Assembly (NCBI RefSeq): GCF_900101875.1
Contig: NZ_FNAI01000003.1
Location: 62,001-126,000, forward strand
Source of the DNA: Mucilaginibacter pineti
GTDB taxonomy: Bacteria; Bacteroidota; Bacteroidia; Sphingobacteriales; Sphingobacteriaceae
Length of the DNA: 64,000 nucleotides
Direction of reading: 5' to 3'
Both the position numbers and the translations under genes were made by a program. This document shows positions 52,514 through 60,620 of the stretch, one piece after another. Every line of letters starts with the position of its first letter. Position 1 is the stretch's first letter. Below the pieces are notes generated by a model. That model saw only the letters and a program-made list of their open reading frames with translations. It was not told where the DNA came from and made no database searches.

Positions 52514-53545
52514 ATGAAACACAGAAATTTTACAGCTAACTTAAAGTTAGGAAAAACGGCATCAACAAAAAGATCTTTCATGAAACTTGGTGCAGTAGCA
52601 CTTTCAATGTCTGTAGCGGTATTTACAGGCTGTCAGAAAAACAGTGCCGTAGCGCCAGCTAAACCGGTAATTGCAACAACAAACCAGCAGGATGAACTTG
52701 TAAATACGCCTTATGGCAAAGTGCCGGCTTCCAAAGTACACCTGGTTGAGCAAGGAACCGAAATAACGATAGTTGACGGAAGCTTTAAAAAAATAAATTC
52801 CACAACAGGCGCAGTACTTGCAGACTTCGGCGCTGTTGCCTCCACATCGGTAACAAATAGCACCACTACAAAGGGGCCTTTAACACAAAGCTTTGCGGCT
52901 ACAAGTACTGCTACCACTTTAGGTAACGGCTATTATGTTTATGCGCCTCTGCCATCAGGAAAGCATATACAATCATTCTCCACATCCTGGGTTGTTCCCG
53001 GTGCCCCTGTTGCCGGTGCCGATACCGTACAGTTTTTATGGAACGGAGCCGACAATGCCGATGGCGGAAGTGCCTTTATGCAGCCTGTTTTGTGTTGGAA
53101 CAACGGGCAGGGACACATTTGGTATCTTCAAAACTGGGGGTATGCAAACGGGGCCTACTTTCACTCAAATGTAAGCCCGGCGGTAGCCAGCGGCACAACG
53201 GTAACCGGAGTAATGAAACAGGTTTCTGCGGCCACTGGGGCGTATAAATATACCATAGGCTTTGTTGGCTACCCATCTATAACTTATACACAAACTTACC
53301 CCGACCCAGCGAACGATGTAATACAATGCTGGGAGTCATATGCAAGTAGTTATACCTCCTTTCCGCCCAATCAATATATTGCCATGAAATCAATGAACCT
53401 GCAATACGTTGGCAGCGGAACAACCAATCAGCCAATTACATGGATACAATCAGACGACGGAGCAAGGCCAACGCCATCGGGAAAAAATACTGTGATCCAA
53501 AACAATGGAACTAATCATTCAATAGTAGATTTTTATTTCCGATAA
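52514..53545 (+). CDS. Secreted lipoprotein with lectin/eqolisin-like domain
   Basis: The 343-residue protein has a twin-basic start and then a lipoprotein signal (FMKLGAVALSMSVAVFTGC, Cys near residue 40). A linker rich in Ala, Thr and Pro follows. The C-terminal 200 residues (FSTSWVVPGAPVAGADTVQF, MQPVLCWNNGQGHIWYLQNW, and VIQCWESYASSYTSFPPNQY) have alternating aromatic strands and a WVVP opening that loosely recall concanavalin-like folds such as G1 (eqolisin) peptidases. The catalytic Gln/Glu pair of that family is not convincing here. It is probably a surface-exposed binding or enzymatic lipoprotein. The assignment is tentative. Confidence 0.7.
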   Translation: MKHRNFTANLKLGKTASTKRSFMKLGAVALSMSVAVFTGCQKNSAVAPAKPVIATTNQQDELVNTPYGKVPASKVHLVEQGTEITIVDGSFKKINSTTGAVLADFGAVASTSVTNSTTTKGPLTQSFAATSTATTLGNGYYVYAPLPSGKHIQSFSTSWVVPGAPVAGADTVQFLWNGADNADGGSAFMQPVLCWNNGQGHIWYLQNWGYANGAYFHSNVSPAVASGTTVTGVMKQVSAATGAYKYTIGFVGYPSITYTQTYPDPANDVIQCWESYASSYTSFPPNQYIAMKSMNLQYVGSGTTNQPITWIQSDDGARPTPSGKNTVIQNNGTNHSIVDFYFR

Positions 53546-53580
53546 CATCATTGTCTGCTGGTCATTTAAATAGCTATCAT

Positions 53581-53620
53581 AACAGCAACGGCCCCTGATT
53601 TGGAGCCGTTGCTGTTTATT
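53581..53620 (+). terminator. Rho-independent terminator after the lipoprotein gene
   Basis: AACAGCAACGGC at 53581-53592 pairs perfectly with GCCGTTGCTGTT at 53605-53616 over a 12-base loop, followed by a short AT run. Confidence 0.85.
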
Positions 53621-53720
53621 AATATATCTTATAAGATTTTTAGGAGATAGTTTCTTCTCGTACCTCGTCGAAATAGCAAGCTTTTTTCGTTCCGGCGACT
53701 GTAAAGTAAAGTCAACTTAC

Positions 53721-53795
53721 CTCAACTAAAGCCGCTCTTCTAATTGAAAAACATTTCCTTCGGGGGCTTCGCCGTCGCAGAACAGGGAGTTAATG
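53721..53795 (-). pseudogene. 75-bp duplicate of the 3' end of the VOC gene
   Basis: This stretch matches 54756-54830 (the last codons, stop and adjoining bases of the VOC protein gene) at 70 of 75 positions, without gaps. On the minus strand it encodes the VOC tail ending in FQLEERL-like residues (here FQLEERL becomes FQLEERL with changes nearby). Nothing of the rest of the gene is present. It lies just left of MITE-like copy A, while the intact gene lies just right of copy B, so the duplication is probably linked to these elements. Confidence 0.8.
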
Positions 53796-53831
53796 TCCCG
53801 CTGCTCTACCCACCGCGCGCCCTCTCTCAAA

Positions 53832-54238
53832 GGTAATAGCCGATGAGAAAACAGATGGGTATTCCTTACTGGACATAATCGACTTGATGCTTTTTTTCTA
53901 CAAATAGGTAGTCCCTCCAGGCAATGTCATTAAGTTAAGGATTTTGTCATTTCGACCAAGGGGAGAAATCTTATACGTTTTGCAAGGGTTCCGCCGATAT
54001 GTATAAGATTTCTCACTCGTACCTCGTATCGAAATGACAAATTTTTTAGTTATTATTCCTTAACTTAATGACATTGCCCGGAGGGACATAGAAGTATTCC
54101 AATATTGATAGAAGACAGCAGTTTTTTATGTCCTGGAGGGACTACCTGTTTGTAGCCTGGTAGAAAAAAGTGCATTTGTCCCCAGCGGGGACTACCCATG
54201 TTCTTTAATATTCGGAATGTCTATTGATGGCTATTAAT
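53832..54238. mobile_element. MITE-like element copy A (407 bp, interrupted)
   Basis: The left end is GGTAATAGCCGATGAG and the right end is GTCTATTGATGGCTATTAAT, matching copies B and C with some decay. The interior matches copy B along its length (for example ATAATCGACTTGATG and GTGCATTTGTCCCCAGCGGG) except for an insert of about 170 bases at 53911-54087. No direct repeat flanks this copy. Non-coding. Confidence 0.75.
53911..54087. repeat. Palindromic element nested in MITE-like copy A
   Basis: The 31 bases at 53911-53941 (starting GTCCCTCCAGGCAATGTCAT) are inverted at 54057-54087 with one mismatch. Inside lie TTTGTCATTTCGA and GAGAAATCTTATAC facing ATAAGATTTCTC and TCGAAATGACAAA. The core is the same as in the 33012-33220 element. 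In copy B the corresponding site reads GTCCCTACGGGAC without the insert. Confidence 0.82.
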
Positions 54239-54513
54239 GATAGTATTGCCTGTTATAATTCAGACTTGAAAAGTGCCCAGATTTAATATAAATCTGAAGG
54301 GACTTATGAAATATCGGTTGATGTGAAGAAAAAGCTTTATTTTTTTCCTACGAAAAAGCCGGTAATTATAATGTTTAAAAAAAGAAAAGAATATTTATAT
54401 GTGATTATTTTGAGCGACAGGATTGATAACACAAAATTAGATCCTGCTTTATTATACAAGTTAACTCGTTAGATTAACTTATGCTAAGTTGTAAACTTAG
54501 CATCCCCAACTAA
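54239..54513. other. Unexplained AT-rich stretch between MITE-like copies
   Basis: No gene is supported here. One frame is open for 61 codons (54287-54472) but has no start before its middle, no upstream signals and a low-complexity Lys-rich content. A small hairpin, ATGCTAAGTT facing AACTTAGCAT, lies at 54481-54503. The stretch ends at the left flank of copy B. Confidence 0.4.
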
Positions 54514-54757
54514 GGTAATAGCCCATGAAAAGACAGACGGGTAACCCCTACGGGGCATAATCGACTTGATGTTTTTTTCTACAAACAGGTAGTCCCTACG
54601 GGACATAAAAGAATTTGCAATATTGATGGGAGACAGCAGGTTTTATGTCCCGTAGGGACTACCTGTTTGTAGCCAAATAGAAAAAAAGTGCATTTGTCCC
54701 CAGCGGGGACTACCCATTTTCTTTAATATTCAGAATGTCTATTGATGGGCTATTACT
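54514..54757. mobile_element. MITE-like element copy B (244 bp)
   Basis: The ends are GGTAATAGCCCATGAAAAGA and TGTCTATTGATGGGCTATTA then CT, inverted relative to each other. The interior is a large hairpin: ACAAACAGGTAGTCCCTACG faces its inverted copy CGTAGGGACTACCTGTTTGT, and GTCCCCAGCGGGGAC forms another small stem. CAACTAA occurs directly on both sides (54507-54513 and 54758-54764). The right copy of that direct repeat contains the stop codon of the VOC gene. Non-coding. Confidence 0.82.
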
Positions 54758-54760
54758 CAA

Positions 54761-55138
54761 CTAAAGCCGCTCTTCCAACTGAAAAACATTTCCTTCGGGG
54801 TCTTCGCCATCGCAAAACAGGGAGTTAATGCCGTCGAATGATTTTATTTCTTTGATTGCAATGCCTCTTTTTAAAAGTTCTTGTCTGAATAGCGTTAGGT
54901 CGGTTTTTAGGGTGAACACTAATTTGGTATTACTGGTTACTTTAAAATCGTCGTCGGGTTTGGTTAAATATGCTTCCCCAATTTTGTGCAGGGCAATTTC
55001 AATGGAGCCGGCATTTAAAACTACCCATTGGTGTGGGATTTCCTCAATTACTGAAAAATTGAAATTATCGACATAAAAGTTTTTTAACTTTTCTATGTTT
55101 TGCCCAAAAAGTATAATTCTTGTGAGTGATATTTCCAT
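54761..55138 (-). CDS. VOC (glyoxalase/dioxygenase) family protein
   Basis: The 125-residue protein has one set of beta-alpha-beta-beta-beta modules: LTRIILFGQNIEKLKNFYVDN-like start (FGQNIEKLKNFYVDNFNFSV) and a C-terminal DPEGNVFQLEERL, typical of VOC proteins. Metal-ligand positions are plausible (His33-region and the terminal Glu in FQLEE) but the enzyme class cannot be told. Such proteins act in detoxification, antibiotic resistance or isomerisation. It lies 20 bases after mqo on the same strand. A MITE-like element abuts its stop codon, and a 75-bp copy of its tail lies 1 kb downstream. Confidence 0.8.
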   Translation of the reverse strand: MEISLTRIILFGQNIEKLKNFYVDNFNFSVIEEIPHQWVVLNAGSIEIALHKIGEAYLTKPDDDFKVTSNTKLVFTLKTDLTLFRQELLKRGIAIKEIKSFDGINSLFCDGEDPEGNVFQLEERL

Positions 55139-55158
55139 CCGGGATTTCTTTTATGCGA

Positions 55159-56658
55159 TTAAGCCAAACCCAAAGCCTTGCTTGTACGCTCCCTTGTGAC
55201 AATGCTCAGTTCTTCGTTATTTGCTAACGACTGGCCGTATGACGGGATCATCAGTTTAAGCTTTTCCTGCCAATCTGGTGTTTTAACGTGGGTTTTAAAG
55301 CAGCGCTCAATCAGCTGTACCATAATAGGCACCGATGTTGACGCACCCGGAGAAGCACCCAGCAGGGCTGAAATGCTGCCATCGGCAGAGGTTACCACTT
55401 CGGTACCAAATTCAAGTACGCCGGTATGTTTGGCGTCTTTTTTAATTACTTGTACACGCTGGCCTGCAATATCAAGTGTCCAGTCATCCTGGGTAGCGGT
55501 AGGCAGGTACTCCTGGAGGGCCTTAAGGCGGTCGGCAGGCGATTGCATTACCTGGGTAATGAGGTATTTGGTCAGCGGCCAGTTATCGCGCCCTACGGCT
55601 AATAACGGCAGTATATTATTTAGTTTGATAGAGCCAAACAGGTCAAGCAGCGACCCACGTTTCAGGAAACGGGTGCTGAAACCGGCGTAGGGGCCAAAAA
55701 GCAGTTCGCGTTTGCCGTCAATCATCCGGGTATCCAAATGCGGTACAGACATTGGCGGCGAACCTACCGATGCCTTGCCGTAAACCTTGGCTTCGTGGCG
55801 TTTAATTACATCGGGGTTTTTACAAACCAGCCATTGCCCGCTTACCGGGAAACCGCCAAAGCCCTTGCTTTCAGCAATGCCTGATTTTTGCAGCAGGGGC
55901 AAAGCACCACCGCCTGCGCCAACAAATACAAACTTGGCGGTCAGTTTTCTTTTATTGCCGGTAATTTTGTCCTTCACGGTTACCAGCCAGCTGCCGTCGT
56001 TATTGCGTTTAAGGCCGGTTACATCATGGTTGAGGTGCAGGTTTACCGCCTCTTTTTGTTTTAATTTATCTATAAGGCTGCTGGTTAGGCTGCCGAAGTT
56101 TACATCGGTACCGATACCCATAAATGTGGCCGATACTTTCTCGTTCTCATCGCGACCTTCCATCACTAACGGGATCCATTTTTTTATCTGAGCTTTGTCT
56201 TCACTGTACTCCATCCCCTTAAAAAAGTGATGTTTGGTAAGTGCTTGCTGGCGTTTTTTAAGGTATTCTACATTCTCGGGTCCCCAAACAAAGCTCATGT
56301 GCGGTACCTTGCGTATAAAGCTTTGCGGCGACTGAATATATTTCTGGTCGATAAGATAGCTCCAGAATTCTTTGGTTATCTCAAATTGTTCGGCAATTTT
56401 TATGGCTTTCTTGATCTCCACGGTGCCATCGGGCAGCTCGGGGGTATAGTTCAGTTCGCAAAAGGCTGAGTGGCCGGTACCTGCATTATTCATAGCAGCC
56501 GAACTTTCTGAGGCGATGATCTCCAGGCGTTCAAAAATTTCGATGCTGAGGTCGGGCTGCAGTTCTTTAAGCATTACCCCAAGGGTGGCGCTCATTATGC
56601 CTGCCCCAATTAAAACTACATCAACCGCTGTGCCCGAAACTTTATCGCTTTTAGTCAT
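55159..56658 (-). CDS. mqo: Malate:quinone oxidoreductase
   Basis: The 499-residue protein opens with an FAD-binding motif ([20 protein letters not shown]) and has the Mqo-specific blocks [54 protein letters not shown] and the C-terminal [20 protein letters not shown]. It oxidises malate to oxaloacetate at the membrane and passes electrons to quinone, a TCA-cycle alternative to soluble malate dehydrogenase. It is co-directional with the VOC gene, 20 bases apart. Confidence 0.96.
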   Translation of the reverse strand: MTKSDKVSGTAVDVVLIGAGIMSATLGVMLKELQPDLSIEIFERLEIIASESSAAMNNAGTGHSAFCELNYTPELPDGTVEIKKAIKIAEQFEITKEFWSYLIDQKYIQSPQSFIRKVPHMSFVWGPENVEYLKKRQQALTKHHFFKGMEYSEDKAQIKKWIPLVMEGRDENEKVSATFMGIGTDVNFGSLTSSLIDKLKQKEAVNLHLNHDVTGLKRNNDGSWLVTVKDKITGNKRKLTAKFVFVGAGGGALPLLQKSGIAESKGFGGFPVSGQWLVCKNPDVIKRHEAKVYGKASVGSPPMSVPHLDTRMIDGKRELLFGPYAGFSTRFLKRGSLLDLFGSIKLNNILPLLAVGRDNWPLTKYLITQVMQSPADRLKALQEYLPTATQDDWTLDIAGQRVQVIKKDAKHTGVLEFGTEVVTSADGSISALLGASPGASTSVPIMVQLIERCFKTHVKTPDWQEKLKLMIPSYGQSLANNEELSIVTRERTSKALGLA

Positions 56659-56866
56659 CTTAGTATGATACCCGGTAAAGGGTATGGAGTTAAATTACAC
56701 CAGATATAACCCGGTTTTTATAAAATTGTTGTTGGTGATTTATAACCTCTTAGTCCGTTTGATTGGAGGTGAAATAAAATCAGGCAATTTTAAGAAATTT
56801 TTAAAGAAAATCGGCCTTCCATCGTCCGTTAATTGCAATAAAATACATACTGATACGGATGTATTG

Positions 56867-56948
56867 CTGACGACCGCTGACGGATGACTGACGACTGCTG
56901 ACGGATGACTGACGATTGCTGACGAATGACTGACGGCTACTGACGAAA
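56867..56948. repeat. 21-bp tandem repeat
   Basis: Three full 21-base units start at 56876, 56897 and 56918, each reading GCTGACG.ATGACTGACG plus three variable bases, with partial units on both sides. The repeat lies in the 414-base gap between mqo and speA, which otherwise shows no gene. On the minus strand it reads as a Ser-Arg-Gln repeat in one frame, but no start or context supports coding. Confidence 0.85.
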
Positions 56949-57004
56949 TGTATGAAAAGCCCCCGATTTGATATAGCAGGAACCGTAATCGCCAAAAAAA
57001 ACGA

Positions 57005-57040
57005 CAACAAAAAAGCGTTTGTGAAAACACAAACGCTTTG
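57005..57040 (-). terminator. Rho-independent terminator of speA
   Basis: AAAGCGTTTGTG (57012-57023) and CACAAACGCTTT (57028-57039) form a perfect 12-bp stem with an AAAA loop. On the minus strand it is followed by a T-run, 33 bases after the speA stop. Confidence 0.9.
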
Positions 57041-57072
57041 GAAAAAATATAAAAGCCTGATGGTTGATACTA

Positions 57073-58467
57073 CTATGTAGTATAGCCCAGGATCTTTAAA
57101 ACCTGTTTACTGTTTTGTTCTTCGCCAAACACCTCAAAGTTAAATGTTTCATCCCTGTTACGACGGATGATCACATGCTTAGGCGATGGCAACAGGCAAT
57201 GATGGATACCTCCGTAACCGCTCAAAACCTCCTGGTAAGCACCTGTGTTGAAAAAGCCCAGGTACTGCACCTTACGTGTTTTAGGCATAAATACGCTGTT
57301 CATGTGAGCTTCCTGGTTGTAGTAATCCTGCCCGTCGCAGGTAATGCCGCCAAGGTTAACACGCTCATACTCACTGTCCCAGTTGTTGATTGGTAGTAAA
57401 ATGTATTTCTGGTTAAGGGCCCAAACATCGGGCAGGTTGGTTATAAATGAACCATCCAGCATCAGCCAGCGCTCACGATCGTTCTGTTGTTTACGACCAA
57501 GTACTTTATACAATATACCCGATGCTTCGGCAACGGTATATTTACCAAATTCGGTAATAATATCCGGTTCCATAGTATCGTGTTCGGCACAAATTTCTTT
57601 AATGCGGCTCACAATTTCGTTGATCATGTACTCATAATCAAAGTCGAAAACCAATGAATCCTTGAAAGGCATACCGCCGCCAATATCAAGTGTATCAAGC
57701 GCTGGATTAACCTTTTTGAACTTGCAGTAAAGTGTTACATACTTCTCTAACTCGTTCCAATAATAGGGGGTATCAGAAATACCGGAGTTTATAAAGAAAT
57801 GCAATAACTTAACCTGGAAGTTAGGGTTATCCTCAATTTTATTATGATAAAAATCAATAACATCTTCCATTCGCACACCTAAGCGCGAGGTATAAAACTG
57901 CGAATCGGGCTGCTCCTCAGCAGCTATACGGATACCCAGGTTACATGGGGTATCCATTTCAATTTCGTCGTCGTAAAGGTTAAATTCCTCCTTATTATCC
58001 AATACTGGGATGATGTTTTTAAAGCCATCATGCAGCATATCAATAATATAGGTTTTATATTGGAAGGTTTTAAAGCCGTTGCAAATCACGGTAATATCTT
58101 TTGTAACCGAACCTTTTTTCTCCAGCGCATCAATCATCGGCATATCAAAAGCTGATGATGTTTCCAGGTGAATCTCGTTTTTAAGCGCTTCTTCTACAAT
58201 GTGCCTAAAATGCGAGCTTTTGGTGCAATAACAATATTTATAGCTGCCGCGATAGTTGTTTTTTATAATAGCCTGTTGAAATAGCAGTTTAGCCTGCTGT
58301 ATCTTTTTAGATATCATGGGCAGATAGGTGAAGCGCAGGGGCGTGCCGTACGTTTCAATCATCTCCATTAAATTAAGGTCTTGAAAATATAGTTCATCGT
58401 CGATGATCTCAAAACCATCCTGCGGAAAACCTACACTTAGATCAAGAAATTCCTGGTAACTCTGCAT
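57073..58467 (-). CDS. speA: Arginine decarboxylase
   Basis: The 464-residue protein matches the short Bacteroidota SpeA type. It has an N-terminal PLP-barrel with the lysine region YKYCYCTKSSHF, then HLETSSAFDMPMIDALEKKG, the phosphate-binding LDIGGGMPF, and a C-terminal domain with ITEFGKYTVAEASGILYKVL. It converts arginine to agmatine, the first step of one polyamine route. Agmatine deiminase and other steps are not nearby. It is followed by a strong terminator and lies near other arginine-related genes (ctlX, the deiminase-family gene and argS). Confidence 0.94.
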   Translation of the reverse strand: MQSYQEFLDLSVGFPQDGFEIIDDELYFQDLNLMEMIETYGTPLRFTYLPMISKKIQQAKLLFQQAIIKNNYRGSYKYCYCTKSSHFRHIVEEALKNEIHLETSSAFDMPMIDALEKKGSVTKDITVICNGFKTFQYKTYIIDMLHDGFKNIIPVLDNKEEFNLYDDEIEMDTPCNLGIRIAAEEQPDSQFYTSRLGVRMEDVIDFYHNKIEDNPNFQVKLLHFFINSGISDTPYYWNELEKYVTLYCKFKKVNPALDTLDIGGGMPFKDSLVFDFDYEYMINEIVSRIKEICAEHDTMEPDIITEFGKYTVAEASGILYKVLGRKQQNDRERWLMLDGSFITNLPDVWALNQKYILLPINNWDSEYERVNLGGITCDGQDYYNQEAHMNSVFMPKTRKVQYLGFFNTGAYQEVLSGYGGIHHCLLPSPKHVIIRRNRDETFNFEVFGEEQNSKQVLKILGYTT

Positions 58468-58664
58468 CCTTTAAAATTTTGGCAAATGTAATTTTTAAAC
58501 GTAATAATATGTTAATTGTTAGGTTAAATTTTATGGTTGAAATGTAATTTGTTTAATTGCATAGGTAAAGCCCGGTTTAAATATGGTTGACTTAGTTATT
58601 GCGGATATAAATAACATAATAATTGCATCACACAGCAGGCATTAAATTTGAATACTTTTGCCAC

Positions 58665-59183
58665 ATGAAAAAATCTATCCTGTACGTAGCGATGCTGGCT
58701 TTGTCGGCATGTGGCGTTAAAACAAATACCACAAATAATGCAGCAAAAAGCACAGATAGCACTGCTGTTTTGGAGGCTGCCCGAGCTGCAAAGCCTCTTT
58801 TTGCAAAAATGCAGATCAGGGATACCATTAAAACAGGCGATTCGGTACTGCTGAAATTTACCGTTTATAATACTGCCGATAGCACTCAGCATTTTTGTAA
58901 ATGGCATACGCCATTTGAGCCTTTAATGAGTAAATACCTTGATGTTAAAAATGAAAAAGGTGAAGAAATGAATTATTTGGGCGCAATGGCCAAAAGAATA
59001 ATGCCGCCTCCTGCAAGTAGTTATATTAAAGTTAGCAGTAAGGATAGTTTGACTTCAAACGTTGATCTTTTGAAAGCTTTTGCTATAACCAAACCGGCAA
59101 AATATACTATCACCTACGTAGGGCAAAACATGAGCGGACTTGTTGTTATCGACAGTGTTTCATTTGTTTACGCAGGCCGGTAA
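58665..59183 (+). CDS. Lipoprotein resembling an M35-type protease prodomain
   Basis: The frame opens at 58623; the ATG at 58665 gives a lipoprotein signal (KKSILYVAMLALSACG, Cys16), so the product has 172 residues. The rest (SVLLKFTVYNTADSTQHFCK, TPFEPLMSKYLDVKNEKGEE, KRIMPPPASSYIKVSSKDSL, and AITKPAKYTITYVG) follows the block order of the beta-sandwich prodomain of M35/aspzincin metallopeptidases (NTxD..., TPLxG, VKRxxP, YxV.Y), but no protease domain follows. It is probably a periplasmic binding or inhibitor-type lipoprotein. A TACTTTTG box lies just ahead of the ATG. Confidence 0.65.
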   Translation: MKKSILYVAMLALSACGVKTNTTNNAAKSTDSTAVLEAARAAKPLFAKMQIRDTIKTGDSVLLKFTVYNTADSTQHFCKWHTPFEPLMSKYLDVKNEKGEEMNYLGAMAKRIMPPPASSYIKVSSKDSLTSNVDLLKAFAITKPAKYTITYVGQNMSGLVVIDSVSFVYAGR

Positions 59184-59199
59184 ACACAATTGTAATCGA

Positions 59200-59236
59200 C
59201 CAAAGATGCGGTTTCATTACACCCATCTTTGGTTTA
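59200..59236 (+). terminator. Possible terminator after the lipoprotein gene
   Basis: CCAAAGATG at 59200-59208 pairs with CATCTTTGG at 59224-59232 over a 15-base loop, followed by TTTATC. The loop is long and the T-run weak, so it is only probable. Confidence 0.5.
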
Positions 59237-59288
59237 TCAATTTTCAACCTAAAATTAAAAAAAAATTCCTAAAACCATTTTACGCTAC

Positions 59289-59315
59289 AAGGTGTTTTAC
59301 TATTCCAAACACCTT
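59289..59315 (+). promoter_or_regulatory. Hairpin directly ahead of the small ORF at 59321
   Basis: AAGGTGTTT (59289-59297) and AAACACCTT (59307-59315) are perfect inverted arms that end five bases before the ATG at 59321. The stem would cover the ribosome-binding region, so it could limit translation, act as an operator, or be a leftover terminator. Its function is not shown. Confidence 0.45.
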
Positions 59316-59320
59316 GAAAA

Positions 59321-59551
59321 ATGACTTATCTGGAATACAGCCAACAAGTAATGTTAGAATTAACGCGCATAAAACAACATTCGCTGTTACTTTATAACAA
59401 ATTGAAGGGCGATAAAGGCTATCTAAACTTCGACGAGCGGGACCTTTATATGGAAAAGGTAGAAGAGTTTCATACGCTTGCCGATCAGTGTATTTACGTT
59501 CAAAGCCTCATGCTGGAAGGTGGGGTAAATCCATTCGATCATATAGACTAA
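59321..59551 (+). CDS. Small uncharacterised protein (76 aa)
   Basis: The product is helical and soluble (YSQQVMLELTRIKQHSLLLY, then ERDLYMEKVEEFHTLADQCI) and ends in GGVNPFDHID. No signal peptide. It lies between two converging units; the next gene (ctlX) is on the minus strand 21 bases on. I do not recognise a family, but the balanced amphipathic helices support a real gene. Confidence 0.6.
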   Translation: MTYLEYSQQVMLELTRIKQHSLLLYNKLKGDKGYLNFDERDLYMEKVEEFHTLADQCIYVQSLMLEGGVNPFDHID

Positions 59552-59572
59552 ACAACAATTTGCAGGTTATAA

Positions 59573-60493
59573 CTAATAGCTAAGCGGCAAATGCACCTCA
59601 GCCATCATGCACCTTGCGCTGCCGCCCCCGTTGATTTCAATAGTGTTTATATCGGCGTAAACCAACTTTCCGTATTTTTCTAAGGTTGATATTTGTTCGA
59701 TGGTAAGCGCCTGATAAGCATTTTGCGACATCACTATCAACGTTTCGTTTTTGTCGTTTTTAACCTCCAGCATATTGCCGGCAAAGCTGTTCATTTGAGT
59801 GAAACTTATATCAATAACCTCTTTATTGGTCGATTTAAGTGATTCCAGCACTGTTATCCGTTCGTGAGGATTCGGGATGCTCTCTGTACAAACAACCGCG
59901 AATTTGCTGCCTACACACATCAAAACGTTGGTATGGTAAATGGCTTTCCCTTTTTCGTCAATGGCTTCAAAGCTTATAGATTGATAACCAGCTTGCTCGC
60001 AAAAATAATTCAAAACCTCTTTATCTGTACGTGGCGACAGGCAGGCATAGGCAATTTTGTTATCCCTATCTAAAACCATGCTGCCAGTACCCTCTAAAAA
60101 GCGATTATCAGCTTCAAAACGACTCAGGTCAATTACATGGGCAACTTTAAAATTATCTTCCAAATCTGTTATAATATCTTCGCGGCGCTCTAAACGGCGG
60201 TTTTCTGCCTGCATAGGGTATAGGAACACTGAGCCGTCATTATGGAATGATACCCAGTTATTAGGGAAAATAGAATCGGGGGTATGCGGTTGAACGGTGT
60301 CATTTATAACGGTAACGTTAACACCATTGTTTTGCAGTGTTTTAACAAACCTGTCAAACTCAAAAAGCGCCTTGTCATGAACGGCCTGCTGGTCTGCATC
60401 CCGGTTTTGGAAGGCGTTACTGCCCGCCGTTTGCTCATTAAAGCCAAAACCTACCGGGCGAATCATTAATATGTTATTTGTCGATTGACTCAT
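59573..60493 (-). CDS. ctlX: Citrulline utilisation-type hydrolase (CtlX, amidinotransferase superfamily)
   Basis: The 306-residue protein belongs to the guanidino-group-modifying superfamily. Blocks are ILMIRPVGFGFNEQTAGSNA, TPDSIFPNNWVSFHNDGSVF, the acidic/His block FLEGTGSMVLDRDNKIAYAC and the C-terminal nucleophile in EINGGGSARCMMAEVHLPL (Cys near residue 297). CtlX was named from citrulline use in Francisella; many Bacteroidota homologues are annotated that way, with the substrate unproved. Its role here may be citrulline or arginine breakdown. It lies 128 bases downstream of another superfamily member on the same strand. Confidence 0.88.
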   Translation of the reverse strand: MSQSTNNILMIRPVGFGFNEQTAGSNAFQNRDADQQAVHDKALFEFDRFVKTLQNNGVNVTVINDTVQPHTPDSIFPNNWVSFHNDGSVFLYPMQAENRRLERREDIITDLEDNFKVAHVIDLSRFEADNRFLEGTGSMVLDRDNKIAYACLSPRTDKEVLNYFCEQAGYQSISFEAIDEKGKAIYHTNVLMCVGSKFAVVCTESIPNPHERITVLESLKSTNKEVIDISFTQMNSFAGNMLEVKNDKNETLIVMSQNAYQALTIEQISTLEKYGKLVYADINTIEINGGGSARCMMAEVHLPLSY

Positions 60494-60620
60494 CTTTTTT
60501 TGTCATTAAATTATGTCTGAACCGCGATTTATGGGATTAAATGATTAGTTGGATTTTGGGCTTATTACATTCTATAATCAAGTAAAATCCTTAAATCTGA
60601 TAAATCTGTTTAGTCCCGGT

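Noticed and set aside
54287..54472. Open frame of 61 codons between the MITE-like copies
   Set aside because: No start codon before its middle, Lys/Phe-rich low complexity, no upstream signals and no recognised similarity. A gene remnant cannot be excluded.
56867..56948. CRISPR or coding repeat
   Set aside because: The repeat is continuous at 21 bases with no spacers, and minus-strand frames through it have no supported start or domain.
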